Assembly: GCF_000613125.1 (NCBI RefSeq)
Contig: NZ_HG964497.1
Location: 2,075,130 to 2,139,129 of the forward strand
Origin: Bacillus sp. EB01
Lineage (GTDB): Bacteria > Bacillota > Bacilli > Bacillales > Cytobacillaceae
Reading direction: 5' to 3'
Length of the DNA: 64,000 bases
Part shown: piece by piece, positions 15,727 through 24,521 of the stretch
Layout: every line of letters begins with the position of its first letter
Numbering within the stretch: the first letter of the stretch is position 1
Notes under the pieces: generated by a model
Told to the model about the DNA's origin: nothing
Database searches by the model: none
What the model saw: only the letters and a program-made list of their open reading frames with translations
Program-made: the position numbers and the translations under genes

Positions 15727-17994
15727 TTACCAGTCCCCAAAATCAAAATCATTTAGTTGATCTAGCACCCGTTCTTCCGAATCACTTATTTCGTCGTTCA
15801 AGTATTCACTTACCTCCAAAGCCTCCAGACCCCAGAAGCCTGCGAGAATTTCGGCAATCCTCGCCTTGTCCGAGGCGGTGAAGGCAGTAAAAGATCTTCG
15901 CAAAAATACGAGAGCGCGGAGGAACTCCTCATCTGACAATGTTGCGATGTAGGTGTCCATTTGCTCCCACAGAAATGGGCGGGAAATCAGCGCATACTTA
16001 TTCCTCAAGCAAAGCCCCTCAAACCAGGCTCCGCCAAGGTCAGCGGGAATTCCAGGAGAGAGCCTTCTTGATACTTCCTGCTCCAATTGTTCCGGCGCAA
16101 GTTCATTCCGTTCCAGAAGCACTGCACAGCCATATCCTGAAAGCAGCGGGTTCAGATCATCCCGACTGCCCACTTCCCTCAATGCAGCAAGCCAAAGGCC
16201 TTCATCAACATGTTCATAGAGCTCCCGGGCAGCCTCATTCATGTCGCGCATTCCTTCGATAACCCCGCGTGCCGCATCATTATTGCATAAGGCTGCACTT
16301 GGCAAAAGAAGCGTCCCCCTAAGGAACAGTCTGGCTATAAGAGGAATGAGCGGTGCAGTATCAAGGCCTCGCACATCACCAAATTGAAGGACATAAGCAA
16401 GCTGAGCAATGGCTGAAGCAGTCTCGTTAAAATCCCCTGTTTCGGTGCCCAGCCTTACCACAGCCCGCCTCGCCTCTTCCATCATCCCCATCATTCCGCA
16501 TAAATAGCTGTCACGAATTACGCGTGACGCCTCGGCAACATTATTTGCCTTTTCTAACCTTTCCTTCAATACAAAGGCAACGGCTAGCTCAATCGTTTCA
16601 CCCAATAGCGTTGATTCTACAAGCTGGATTTCAGTTTCAGGGCTCCAGCGAAGGTTCCACAGCTCCCCCCAGTTTCCATGGCCCTGGCTATAGGCACCCT
16701 GGCTGGCAAAGTCGACACCCAGTGTTTTCAGCTGATGAAAAAAGAATGACCGGTTTCTGTCCAGGAATGCGGCTTCCCTGCTTTTCACCCGCCTGTTTTC
16801 CCGGAGGTCAAGCTGTATTGAAGCAGAAACATTGGTTTTGTATTTTGTCAGCTTTAGCTCTTGCAGCCTTCTCTTAAAATCTTGCTGTACCGGCGTTTGG
16901 GCAATTCCTTCAGGCAGTCGGCCAATATCTGCCCCAATTTCAATTTTAACGCAGGCAGGAGATATAACTGAAAAATCCCCATGTCCAAGGCACATCGTCG
17001 CTGCATCCCTCAAATCACGAAGGGTTGGCCTTCCATTTCTGAGGGAGGCGAGCGCATATGCAAGCCGGCAGGCCTCCATTACTTCTGCTGTTGAACGGAA
17101 TGTTCCTGTCTTCCTTAATTCAGCTGCGAGAGAGGTTAAATAAAAGACCGGAAGCTTTTCCGGGTCTTCCTCCATGAGGCAGTCCCAAACCATTTTAAAA
17201 TAAGCCGGTGCATGATTGCCGGCACCATAGCCTGAGCGGGACGAAAGCCTGAAATTCGAGTACGGCATTAAAGTCAAATTAACCGGCACTATTGGAAGTC
17301 CATTCAATTCAGCCTCCCCGCCGTCCTCATCAAGCAGCCCTTTAATATGGAACCCCCCTGTGACGACAACGGTTTTCTCAGGAGAATGGCCTCCCAAAAT
17401 AGTCGCCTTAATTCGGCTTCTCATATACGCTTCACGAATGGCGTTATGCTTTTGCTCCGATTTACTGTCTGTCTCAGTCGCTTGTGAACGGAGCTCAATG
17501 GAAAATGCATTCATGGAGGAGATGAAGGAGTGCCCATTTCTGATAGTCTCGAATGAACGTTCCCAATATGATTCATAATCATGCTCGCCCGACAGCCTCG
17601 CTATCTCATCATATATTGAAACTCGATCCTCCACCTGCATTCGATCATCCTGATCGTCCGATTGCTCTACCCTTGCAATTGCAAACGAATTCTCTGCCGG
17701 TAAATCGATGAACTCCACGTGTGCGCCATGATCAATAGCCCAGAGAATTGCCCGGTATTCCGGGGAATAGTCAGCCAAAGGATATACAATTGATTCAATC
17801 GGCAACTCGGTTGTATAAGCCATTATGGCAATCGGAGGTTTTACATGTTTCCTGGCAATATCCTCCAGAAGCGGACTCATATCGGCAGGCCCTTCGATCA
17901 GGACGGCTGTAGGATTGATTTCATCGAGAACCCTCTCTAAATGCCACGCTGCAGCTGGAGACAAATGGCGCACCCCGAATACATGAGGCTTCAT
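15727..17994 (-). CDS. Large DUF5682-type protein with TIKI/TraB-like GX2H motifs
   Basis: 755 residues. Its ATG overlaps the MoxR stop by 4 bases (ATGA). The N-terminal 220 residues carry two GX2H motifs (G7-H10 in FGVRHLSP and G213-H216 in GGFHIKGL), a conserved-looking Glu in LIEGP (E34), and REAYM (187-191). This spacing is that of the TIKI/TraB/EreA-ChaN superfamily, whose characterised members are metal-dependent hydrolases or haem/esterase-type proteins. The remaining 500 residues are helical and unrecognised. I recall DUF5682 as the family found between MoxR and VWA genes in similar operons, especially in actinobacteria. Activity is unknown and hydrolase chemistry is inferred. Confidence 0.75.
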   Translation of the reverse strand: MKPHVFGVRHLSPAAAWHLERVLDEINPTAVLIEGPADMSPLLEDIARKHVKPPIAIMAYTTELPIESIVYPLADYSPEYRAILWAIDHGAHVEFIDLPAENSFAIARVEQSDDQDDRMQVEDRVSIYDEIARLSGEHDYESYWERSFETIRNGHSFISSMNAFSIELRSQATETDSKSEQKHNAIREAYMRSRIKATILGGHSPEKTVVVTGGFHIKGLLDEDGGEAELNGLPIVPVNLTLMPYSNFRLSSRSGYGAGNHAPAYFKMVWDCLMEEDPEKLPVFYLTSLAAELRKTGTFRSTAEVMEACRLAYALASLRNGRPTLRDLRDAATMCLGHGDFSVISPACVKIEIGADIGRLPEGIAQTPVQQDFKRRLQELKLTKYKTNVSASIQLDLRENRRVKSREAAFLDRNRSFFFHQLKTLGVDFASQGAYSQGHGNWGELWNLRWSPETEIQLVESTLLGETIELAVAFVLKERLEKANNVAEASRVIRDSYLCGMMGMMEEARRAVVRLGTETGDFNETASAIAQLAYVLQFGDVRGLDTAPLIPLIARLFLRGTLLLPSAALCNNDAARGVIEGMRDMNEAARELYEHVDEGLWLAALREVGSRDDLNPLLSGYGCAVLLERNELAPEQLEQEVSRRLSPGIPADLGGAWFEGLCLRNKYALISRPFLWEQMDTYIATLSDEEFLRALVFLRRSFTAFTASDKARIAEILAGFWGLEALEVSEYLNDEISDSEERVLDQLNDFDFGDW

Positions 17995-19076
17995 CGCCCG
18001 TTCATCTCACTGCATGCGTTGTACAGCTTGCGCCACTCGGAGCCCCTTTTCTTCATCACATTCTCCAGATACTCCTTCCAGACGATGCTGTCCTTCTCTT
18101 CGTCCTTAACAACCGTCCCCTGCAGCCCGGCAGCCACATCTTCCTCGCTAATTTGTCCAGTCCCGAAGCTTCCGGCCAGCGCCATGCTGTTTGTTAGAAG
18201 TGAAATCGCTTCTGCTGTGGAAATAACGCCGCTTGGCGATTTAAGTTTTTCTTTCCTGTCCATGGTCATTCCGGCTCGAAGTTCCCGGAAAATTGTTACC
18301 ACTTTTTCGACCAGTTCTTCGGAAGGCAATTCAGCCTGAAGACGAAATTGGGAAGACAGTTCGCCGACTCGCTTGCGGACGATGTCCATTTCAGTCTCGA
18401 TATTACCTGGAGTCGGCAAAACTAGAATGTTAAAGCGCCTCTTTAAGGCCGAAGACATTTCATTAACACCGCGGTCACGTGTATTGGCAGTCCCAATAAT
18501 CGAGAATCCTCTTACTGCGGAAACTTCCTCGCCAAGCTCAGGGATTGTCATGCTCTTTTCTGATAATATGGATATCAGTGCATCCTGAACCTCGGACGAG
18601 CACCGCGAGATTTCTTCAAAGCGGGCAATTCCGCCAGTTTCCATGGCCCGAAAAACCGGACTTTTGACAAGAGCCTCTACAGAAGGCCCGTTTGCAAGCA
18701 GCATCGCATAGTTCCAGCTATAGCGGATTTGCTCCTCTGTTGTACCTGCTGTCCCCTGTATGATTTTTCCTGAGTCGCCGTGAATAGCTGCGGCAAGCAA
18801 TTCGGACAAAGTTGATTTTGCAGTTCCTGGCTCACCAATCAACAGCAGCGCTCTGTCAGTTACAAGTGTGGCAATCGCCATTTCTATAAGCCTTTTATTT
18901 CCGATATATTTGGGGACTATCTCTTTCTTCCCTGCAGTTCCGCCCGCAATGAACGTATAGACCGATTTTGGTGACAGCAGCCAGCCTTCGGGAACATTCC
19001 CCTTCTCTTCTTTTCTCAAAATCTCTAATTCTTCCTGATACAGCTTTTCTGCTGGCAACCGCAGTAATTCTGTCAT
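17991..19076 (-). CDS. MoxR-type AAA+ ATPase
   Basis: 361 residues. Walker A is GEPGTAKS (81-88). The Walker B region GGIARFEEIS (148-157) keeps two acidic residues, though the preceding aromatic-acid pattern differs from the usual LFLDE. Sensor 1 is IIGTANTRDRG (194-203) and the arginine finger region is SSALKRRF. MoxR ATPases form hexamers that remodel or activate client proteins with a VWA partner, which here is encoded two genes downstream. It overlaps both neighbours (1 base with the HEAT-like gene, 4 with the GX2H gene), a sign of translational coupling and fixed stoichiometry. GGAGGG precedes the start. Confidence 0.9.
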   Translation of the reverse strand: MTELLRLPAEKLYQEELEILRKEEKGNVPEGWLLSPKSVYTFIAGGTAGKKEIVPKYIGNKRLIEMAIATLVTDRALLLIGEPGTAKSTLSELLAAAIHGDSGKIIQGTAGTTEEQIRYSWNYAMLLANGPSVEALVKSPVFRAMETGGIARFEEISRCSSEVQDALISILSEKSMTIPELGEEVSAVRGFSIIGTANTRDRGVNEMSSALKRRFNILVLPTPGNIETEMDIVRKRVGELSSQFRLQAELPSEELVEKVVTIFRELRAGMTMDRKEKLKSPSGVISTAEAISLLTNSMALAGSFGTGQISEEDVAAGLQGTVVKDEEKDSIVWKEYLENVMKKRGSEWRKLYNACSEMNGR

Positions 19077-20866
19077 TATATTTCCCTCCGCGAGCTCATT
19101 TCACCGGATATCTCAAACAATATCTCTTTAATTTTTTCATTGTTAATTTCGGTTTTAGCGATTTCCTCAAGCCTGTCTGCCTTTTCGGCTGGCAGCTGAT
19201 ACAGCAATGCCAAATTCTCATTCGCCTTATAATAATAGTAGCTTCCTGATTTCATCGATGCGTCTGTCTTTTTCAATACTTCGTAAACCACCTCGAAAAC
19301 ATCCTGGTATCCAATCTGGAAGAGCGAAGCCAGGGCCAGCACGGTTGTTTTGTCATTAAAGGTTGGTTTTTTGTTTATTTTTTCAAAAATAAAATCAAGG
19401 TGTGCTTGTCCGTGAACCTTATGGGCCATTCTGAATACGAGTTTATGTTCATCTTGTGAAATCAATAGCGGAACCCATCTGTCATCCCACTCAACCGTTG
19501 AACTCAGATCTGCTTCTTCGTAATTCTCCCGGTAAGGATGCCACATAAATTCCTCATCGAACACCCTAAGGCTATTTTTAAGGAACACAAGCTCTTCCAT
19601 CGCCTCCAGGATTGCCAATCGGGCGGAATCTTTGCCCGATTTTTCAACATAACCAGAATACATGTCGTAAATTTCTGCGGCAGAACGATGGCGCAAAGAT
19701 GCCTTTAAGGATAAACCAGCAAGCTTTGCTTTTTTTGGCAAAAGAAAAAGCTTTTCAACAAATTCTACATACTCCTTCTTTGGCTGCCTCATTAGAATAT
19801 CGGCTGCTTTGCGTACAGCATCTATTGAAACCCGAGAGTCTGCAGCAACTTCCTGAAGGAAAGCACAAATTTCCCCGCTATTTGCACCCTCAAGAGTCCA
19901 AATTGCCCAAAGCAGCGAATGGTCATCAGGTTTCTTTTTGGCGTCCTTCTGCTCGTGGTACAGCTTTTTTGCATAAGAAAGCATCGTATCTGCCATTGCG
20001 GCTGACGGATGTGCTCCCGCCACTTCAATAATTAATTCCGAGTCCTTTGTTTCGAGGGCGTTTGCGATGCAATCCAGTGCTTCCGAGGTTGCCCGCTTTG
20101 CAAGGGAAGTGAAGGCGGCGCGCCTTATGTCCTGCTTCTTTGCCTTAGTGTAATCAATCAGCACATGTTCACACTCAGCATAGTCTGCCAGAATCCCAAG
20201 AACTGTCTCCTTCACCCCTGGGGAACCTGTTTCGAGAGCCTCCAGGTAAAATGGCAGCCCGTCTTTCCCAAGAATCGTATGGATGGCACGTATCCGTCGG
20301 CTGTCCCCTGCTTTTCCTTTTGGATTGAAAGACTCTTTTATCAATGGAACAATTTTTCTTCCGAATCCCGGTATAACCTTTTCCTCGATAAAATCTGCCA
20401 GAAGCGCATTCGCATCATCCAATGCTGAAATTAATGGCAGCACGAGCCGTAAGTCATTCATTTTTCCAGCAAAATGTGCTTCCTTGACTACTTCAGTTCT
20501 CCCTGGACCCGTAGATTCCAATGCCTGAAGAATGGAAGCCAAGGAAAGATAAGCCATATCAGTCTGATAGGGAAGACTATAGTTTTCATAGGCAATTTCA
20601 CCTTGTTTTCCGGTAGTTCCCATTGTATATAAGACGGATGACAACAGTTGCGAAAGCTCTAGCAAATCATCAGCAGAACTGCCGCTTCCGTATGCAAGTT
20701 CCTCAGTCAATTGACTTAGGCGTTTAAATACGGGGACTTTCTCTCCCATTTTCTTTAAAACCGGGATCGCCTTTTGCAGTTTCATGTCACCCCGAGCCAG
20801 GTCACTGCCTGCAATGGCAAACCTCCGCGTCTCTTCCTGCAATTCTAGTAAAACAGGTATGCTCAT
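19076..20866 (-). CDS. HEAT-like alpha-solenoid protein of the SWIM-MoxR-VWA operon
   Basis: 596 residues, almost wholly predicted helical from composition, with repeated helix pairs such as LDCIANALETKDSELIIEVA and IRRAAFTSLAKR that read like HEAT repeats (about residues 190-420). No catalytic motif and no signal peptide. In related operons a large protein in this position is annotated DUF5691, but I cannot confirm that family from sequence alone. Solenoids of this kind commonly serve as scaffolds or substrate receptors, and here probably for the adjacent AAA ATPase. Stop and next start overlap (TAATG). The upstream SWIM gene ends 12 bases before its start, with AGGGGA as ribosome site. Confidence 0.72.
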   Translation of the reverse strand: MSIPVLLELQEETRRFAIAGSDLARGDMKLQKAIPVLKKMGEKVPVFKRLSQLTEELAYGSGSSADDLLELSQLLSSVLYTMGTTGKQGEIAYENYSLPYQTDMAYLSLASILQALESTGPGRTEVVKEAHFAGKMNDLRLVLPLISALDDANALLADFIEEKVIPGFGRKIVPLIKESFNPKGKAGDSRRIRAIHTILGKDGLPFYLEALETGSPGVKETVLGILADYAECEHVLIDYTKAKKQDIRRAAFTSLAKRATSEALDCIANALETKDSELIIEVAGAHPSAAMADTMLSYAKKLYHEQKDAKKKPDDHSLLWAIWTLEGANSGEICAFLQEVAADSRVSIDAVRKAADILMRQPKKEYVEFVEKLFLLPKKAKLAGLSLKASLRHRSAAEIYDMYSGYVEKSGKDSARLAILEAMEELVFLKNSLRVFDEEFMWHPYRENYEEADLSSTVEWDDRWVPLLISQDEHKLVFRMAHKVHGQAHLDFIFEKINKKPTFNDKTTVLALASLFQIGYQDVFEVVYEVLKKTDASMKSGSYYYYKANENLALLYQLPAEKADRLEEIAKTEINNEKIKEILFEISGEMSSRREI

Positions 20867-20878
20867 AGTTCCCCTCCT

Positions 20879-22291
20879 TTAACCCAATAGCCTGATCAGG
20901 CGGTTTTCGGTGATGATTGACAAAGGTTTCGCACTGAGCGTCCCTGCCGTGTGATCATGATAAAATCGGACAAGAACAGCCTGGTCTCTCAAATCTTCCT
21001 CAGGTAAAAGCCCGAGCAAAGGCAATGTTGGCCTCTCTTCTTCAGGTTTGTCACCAAAACTCAACCTCGTACCGCAGCGGTCCTCAAGCAGCCATTCGCC
21101 TTCAGCCTGGCCGATTTTTTTGAAAGAAAGCAGTGCAACTGGCTGCTTATCTGATAGTGGCATCCTCAGGATATTCCTTATTTCCTTCAGAACCTCTGAA
21201 ACGTTTTCTTTGGCATATTCTTTTATTTTTAAATAATGGGGCGTCTCTTCAAGTTTGTAATCCTCCCAGCGGACCCTTCGATTGCCCTCACCGGGATACA
21301 TGTATAATTCGTTTGTGGTAAGCAGCTCCATAACCGAATTTTCTTCTTTAATGTGCTTTAGCGCTTTAAATGGGCGGTAGTTTTTTGTAAAAAACAGTTC
21401 CCCAGTATCCATATCCAGCCAAATTCCCTGGTCGACATATTCTCCTCGTGGATCATTCTTTATGGAGAAAAATGATAGCTGGGCTAGTTTGGCGTTTTGT
21501 TTTACAAGTCCATACTCCTTCAGTTCCGCTAGCTGCCAGGTGTGCCCTAGCCACTCCTCGAGCGACGACTCAGTATCGGGCAAAAGTGATTCATCCTGTA
21601 GACGTTTTTCAAGATGCTGCCGGCCTTTTTTGCACAGTGCATGCAATACGAGCAGCTTTTCAAAGGCACGCTGATAAAGCTGAACCTCGGGAAGTCCTTT
21701 TTTCCATAAAAGTGTAAAGCCTCTCAGTTCATTCTGCGCTTCCTTCAAGTAATGGTTTCCAAGCAGTTTCGCTGTTTCGTCAAGTTGCTTTAGCTTTTTT
21801 GGGTCGATCGACGAAAGCCCTGCTGTAAGGAGCTGGCTGATTTGTTTTTCTAGGATTCCAAGTCCTTCAAGCTGTGAGTGTAGCTTTTTCGAAAGAGCTG
21901 ACATATTAACCTTCCGCGGCGCTTTCAGCTGCTCTTTCTTCTTCTCCTCGCGCTCCGCCGCCTTGGAGCGCTTGGTAATAATGTCTTCAGGAATGGGCGC
22001 TTCTGTAAAAGGCGCACCATTTATGTATGCATACAAAAGTGCAAGGGAATGTTTGCATGGAAATTGGCGGCTCGGGCAGCTGCAGCGGAAAACAGGCTCA
22101 CCATTTATAAAATCGGCCGACGTGAAATACGGATTCTTGCCGCTGCCTTTGCATTCCCCAAAAACAAGAGTGCCGTCACTGCTAATATGCAGATTTTGGA
22201 GCTGATTTTTCCTTACCAGTCCCCAGCCATTCTTTACCGCGGCGGCATTTGGTGCAAATGAATCAACATACGCTTCCGTTAGTGCCTGCAT
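20879..22291 (-). CDS. SWIM zinc-finger protein, first gene of the five-gene operon
   Basis: 470 residues. The SWIM motif CxCx6CxH is at residues 70-81 (CSCPSRQFPCKH). It is followed by a Lys/Glu-rich linker with ITKRSKAAEREEKKKEQ and a long helical C-terminal region without recognised motifs. SWIM fingers bind DNA or proteins and are common in SNF2 helicases and in MoxR-VWA clusters. It is the promoter-proximal gene, with GAGGTGGGG before the ATG and a 14-bp palindrome 28 bases upstream. A role in recognising nucleic acid or a client for the downstream ATPase is inference. Confidence 0.82.
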   Translation of the reverse strand: MQALTEAYVDSFAPNAAAVKNGWGLVRKNQLQNLHISSDGTLVFGECKGSGKNPYFTSADFINGEPVFRCSCPSRQFPCKHSLALLYAYINGAPFTEAPIPEDIITKRSKAAEREEKKKEQLKAPRKVNMSALSKKLHSQLEGLGILEKQISQLLTAGLSSIDPKKLKQLDETAKLLGNHYLKEAQNELRGFTLLWKKGLPEVQLYQRAFEKLLVLHALCKKGRQHLEKRLQDESLLPDTESSLEEWLGHTWQLAELKEYGLVKQNAKLAQLSFFSIKNDPRGEYVDQGIWLDMDTGELFFTKNYRPFKALKHIKEENSVMELLTTNELYMYPGEGNRRVRWEDYKLEETPHYLKIKEYAKENVSEVLKEIRNILRMPLSDKQPVALLSFKKIGQAEGEWLLEDRCGTRLSFGDKPEEERPTLPLLGLLPEEDLRDQAVLVRFYHDHTAGTLSAKPLSIITENRLIRLLG

Positions 22292-22319
22292 TTCCCCACC
22301 TCTTAAAAATCGGATTCAG

Positions 22320-22333
22320 TCTGAAATTTCAGA
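22320..22333. promoter_or_regulatory. Perfect 14-bp palindrome upstream of the SWIM operon
   Basis: TCTGAAATTTCAGA lies 28 bases before the operon start, just downstream of an AT-rich TAAAATAATTATG (minus strand) that could hold the -10 region. It is placed as an operator would be. No T-run follows it. Confidence 0.45.
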
Positions 22334-22492
22334 CATAATTATTTTACCATCATATAACCTCAGGTGGAGGAGAAAAATCGCAAAATTTAGCAGGGAGCAA
22401 GGACTGGTCAGATTGATAGATTAGTAAACGTGTGTAACATGACCTTGGCACGGGTAAACGTGTAGGAAGACTAGAAAGGGAGGAAATTTTCA

Positions 22493-22630
22493 ATGAGTTT
22501 AAAATTAGTTAAATTCCTTTTGGGAGGAACCCTCTTATCAGCGTTGTTTAGTTTCGTGATTCTGGTCATGACAGTGGTCCATCATTTTAAAATTAAAAAT
22601 CTCGTCAAGGCGACAGCGCGTACTGAATAA
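22493..22630 (+). CDS. Small single-span membrane protein (45 aa)
   Basis: 45 codons from the ATG at 22493, preceded by AAAGGGAGG at good spacing. The sequence has a Lys-containing start, one hydrophobic helix of about 22 residues (FLLGGTLLSALFSFVILVMT), then a basic tail HHFKIKNLVKATARTE. By the positive-inside rule both ends are basic. Two GTAAACGTGT direct repeats (near 22423 and 22455) lie upstream and may be regulatory. No family recognised. Small proteins of this kind often modulate membrane complexes. The strong ribosome site and helix argue that it is real. Confidence 0.6.
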   Translation: MSLKLVKFLLGGTLLSALFSFVILVMTVVHHFKIKNLVKATARTE

Positions 22631-22689
22631 TAGAACTGCTATTCTAATAACTGTAGAATAAGAGGAAAATAGAAAGGCAGGAAGTGCCA

Positions 22690-23643
22690 GTGGCAAAGAT
22701 TAAGGTTGGCATCATTGGAGTGGGCGGGATTGGTGAGCGTGTACTCTCTCAATTTCAGGCCCATCCTGAAATCGAAGTAAGAGGCATTTTTGACACGAAC
22801 AATAGCAGGCTTCAAGAAATTTCTGCAGGCTTTTCAATCACTGCAGCCGGGCATTACAGGGAACTGCTTGACGATCCGGCCATCAATTTGATTTATATAG
22901 CAGTTCCACCGGAATTTCACCACCAATTTGTACTCGAGGCGCTCGAGTATGGAAAAAATGTCCTATGCGAAAAACCGCTTGCAAGCACGGTTGCTGAGGC
23001 AGCTGAAATGCTTCATGCCGCTGAAGCAAAAGGCCTGCTGCACGCAGTCAACTTTCCGTCCGTTTTTGCTCCCGGTTTTATCGAACTGGAAAAACTGGTG
23101 AACCAGGGTTTCCTAGGTGCGCTGCGACGAATTGAACTTCACTGCCATTTTCAGGAATGGCCAAGATACTGGCAAAAAAACAGCTGGATTTCGTCCCGTG
23201 AACAAGGTGGGTTTGTCAGGGAAGTGTTTCCCCATTTTATCCAGATGATTCAGCAGCTGTTCGGAGATATATGTGACGTTACAGCCTCACTTGAACTCCC
23301 GAAAGACCCGGATTTGTGCGAAACTGGCATTATAGCCAGCGGACGCATGGCGAACGGAATTCCTGTTCTGCTAAATGGCCTCTCCGGTATTGGGATGAAG
23401 GAGAAACTTCGTTTTGATCTGTACGGTTCGGAAGGCACCCTTTCTCTATTGAATTGGTCAGAGCTATGGGCTTCAAGAATAAATGAACCACAAACAAAAC
23501 TCGAGGTGACAGGCTCAGGCCATTCTTCCGCTTTTATGGACGAGCTTGTACAAGCATTTGAAGGAAAATCCTCCAGGCTGGTTACATTCAAGCAGGGCTA
23601 TGAGGTCCAAAAAGTGCTTGATACACTGTTAAATAAAAGTTGA
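22690..23643 (+). CDS. Gfo/Idh/MocA-family oxidoreductase
   Basis: 317 residues from the second GTG at 22690, which is 8 bases after AGGCAGG. A GTG six bases earlier (22684) is the alternative. The N-terminal Rossmann fold has GIIGVGGIGERVLSQF, and the family signature EKPLA sits in NVLCEKPLAST (about residues 95-102). The C-terminal alpha/beta domain includes FVREVFPHFIQM, with the usual His. Members oxidise or reduce sugars, inositols or similar substrates with NAD(P). The substrate cannot be named and no sugar genes are adjacent. A strong terminator follows. Confidence 0.85.
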   Translation: MAKIKVGIIGVGGIGERVLSQFQAHPEIEVRGIFDTNNSRLQEISAGFSITAAGHYRELLDDPAINLIYIAVPPEFHHQFVLEALEYGKNVLCEKPLASTVAEAAEMLHAAEAKGLLHAVNFPSVFAPGFIELEKLVNQGFLGALRRIELHCHFQEWPRYWQKNSWISSREQGGFVREVFPHFIQMIQQLFGDICDVTASLELPKDPDLCETGIIASGRMANGIPVLLNGLSGIGMKEKLRFDLYGSEGTLSLLNWSELWASRINEPQTKLEVTGSGHSSAFMDELVQAFEGKSSRLVTFKQGYEVQKVLDTLLNKS

Positions 23644-23652
23644 AGTACAAGA

Positions 23653-23709
23653 GAGGCTGCCCCAAAAAGTCGTCATTTAACGATCTTTTGGGACAGCCTC
23701 ATATTTTTA
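23653..23709. terminator. Bidirectional terminator
   Basis: GAGGCTGcCCCAAAA / TTTTGGGaCAGCCTC stem followed by ATATTTTTAT. It lies between the convergent oxidoreductase and VOC genes. Confidence 0.85.
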
Positions 23710-24078
23710 TTATAAGCTATCGAATTGAATATACTCTAACACATTCCCAAAAGGGTCTCTAAAGCTAATAAACCTTCCAGGCGGACAATCTGCAGGTGTA
23801 TCTACTACGAGTTGTACTTCTTTTTCTTTTAAAAATTTTAGAGTTGCTTCTATATCTTCCGTTCTTAATGCTAACACTACTCCAGATACATTAGTATCGC
23901 GAGTATATGCCGCACCTTCACTTTCTTCGAGGACAATTGGGATTTCCTCGTGCATAAGTGTCACAATCTTTGAACCGTATTGCTTGTTTAATTGGAACCC
24001 CAGCGTATTGGTATAAAAATCGACTGCCTTTTTCAAATCGGGCACATAAATGCCTATAACACAAACTTGGCTGCTCAT
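23710..24078 (-). CDS. VOC (glyoxalase/bleomycin-resistance) family protein
   Basis: 122 residues. A vicinal-oxygen-chelate fold is indicated by paired beta-alpha-beta-beta-beta modules: GIYVPDLKKAVDFYTNTLGF at the start and FISFRDPFGNVLEYIQ at the end, with a Glu at the usual metal position. The family includes glyoxalases, dioxygenases and resistance proteins. The substrate is unknown. The gene is more AT-rich than its neighbours, a mild hint of different ancestry. GGGAGATGGGAG precedes the ATG. Confidence 0.8.
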   Translation of the reverse strand: MSSQVCVIGIYVPDLKKAVDFYTNTLGFQLNKQYGSKIVTLMHEEIPIVLEESEGAAYTRDTNVSGVVLALRTEDIEATLKFLKEKEVQLVVDTPADCPPGRFISFRDPFGNVLEYIQFDSL

Positions 24079-24166
24079 TCTCCCATCTCCCTATTTATGG
24101 TATTTCTACTATTTCTATAATGGCTCAGCAGTTTCCTCTTTCCTCTGAATTTTTTCTTATACGATC

Positions 24167-24374
24167 AAAAGCGCAAGCGCCTTCGTGACAGGCAAAGAAC
24201 GCCTGTCCCTGCGATGATTATTCTAAGGAGTTTTCCTTAGTGGTCATCGCCGTACAAAATGGAGGGACTTCGACTGAGATAAAGGAATCACGAAGAGCGA
24301 TAGCGTGTTTGTGCATGACTTATCGTAGAGAGGAGGCCTGAAGTTTACTAGGCGATAGGCGCTGGAGCTAGACG
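24167..24374 (+). repeat. Mosaic interspersed element, copy A (208 bp)
   Basis: Begins AAAAGCGCAAGCGCCTTCG and ends AGGCGCTGGAGCTAGACG. The body contains GTGACAGGC...CGCCTGTCCCTGCGATGATTATTC, GTCATCGCCGTACAAAATGG and ACTGAGATAAAGGAATCACG. Near-identical to copy D (56421), and shares these modules with B and C. The ends are partly inverted (GCGCCT / AGGCGC). No coding potential is apparent. The flanks 24079-24166 and 24375-24521 hold only a terminator. Confidence 0.85.
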
Positions 24375-24431
24375 GAGACACGCCAAATAAAAAGGTTATC
24401 CACAATCGCGAAATCTATAGTTTCATAAAAT

Positions 24432-24464
24432 AAAAAAAATGCTCAGGAAATTGTCCTAAGCATT
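24432..24464 (-). terminator. Terminator of the P450 gene
   Basis: On the minus strand, AATGCTTAGGA / TCCTGAGCATT form a stem followed by TTTTTTTTATTTT, 58 bases after the stop. Confidence 0.8.
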
Positions 24465-24521
24465 ATCGTATTTATTAATTTATAAGGACTTTCTCTTTTA
24501 AGGCAGCCGCTAAATCCTGCC

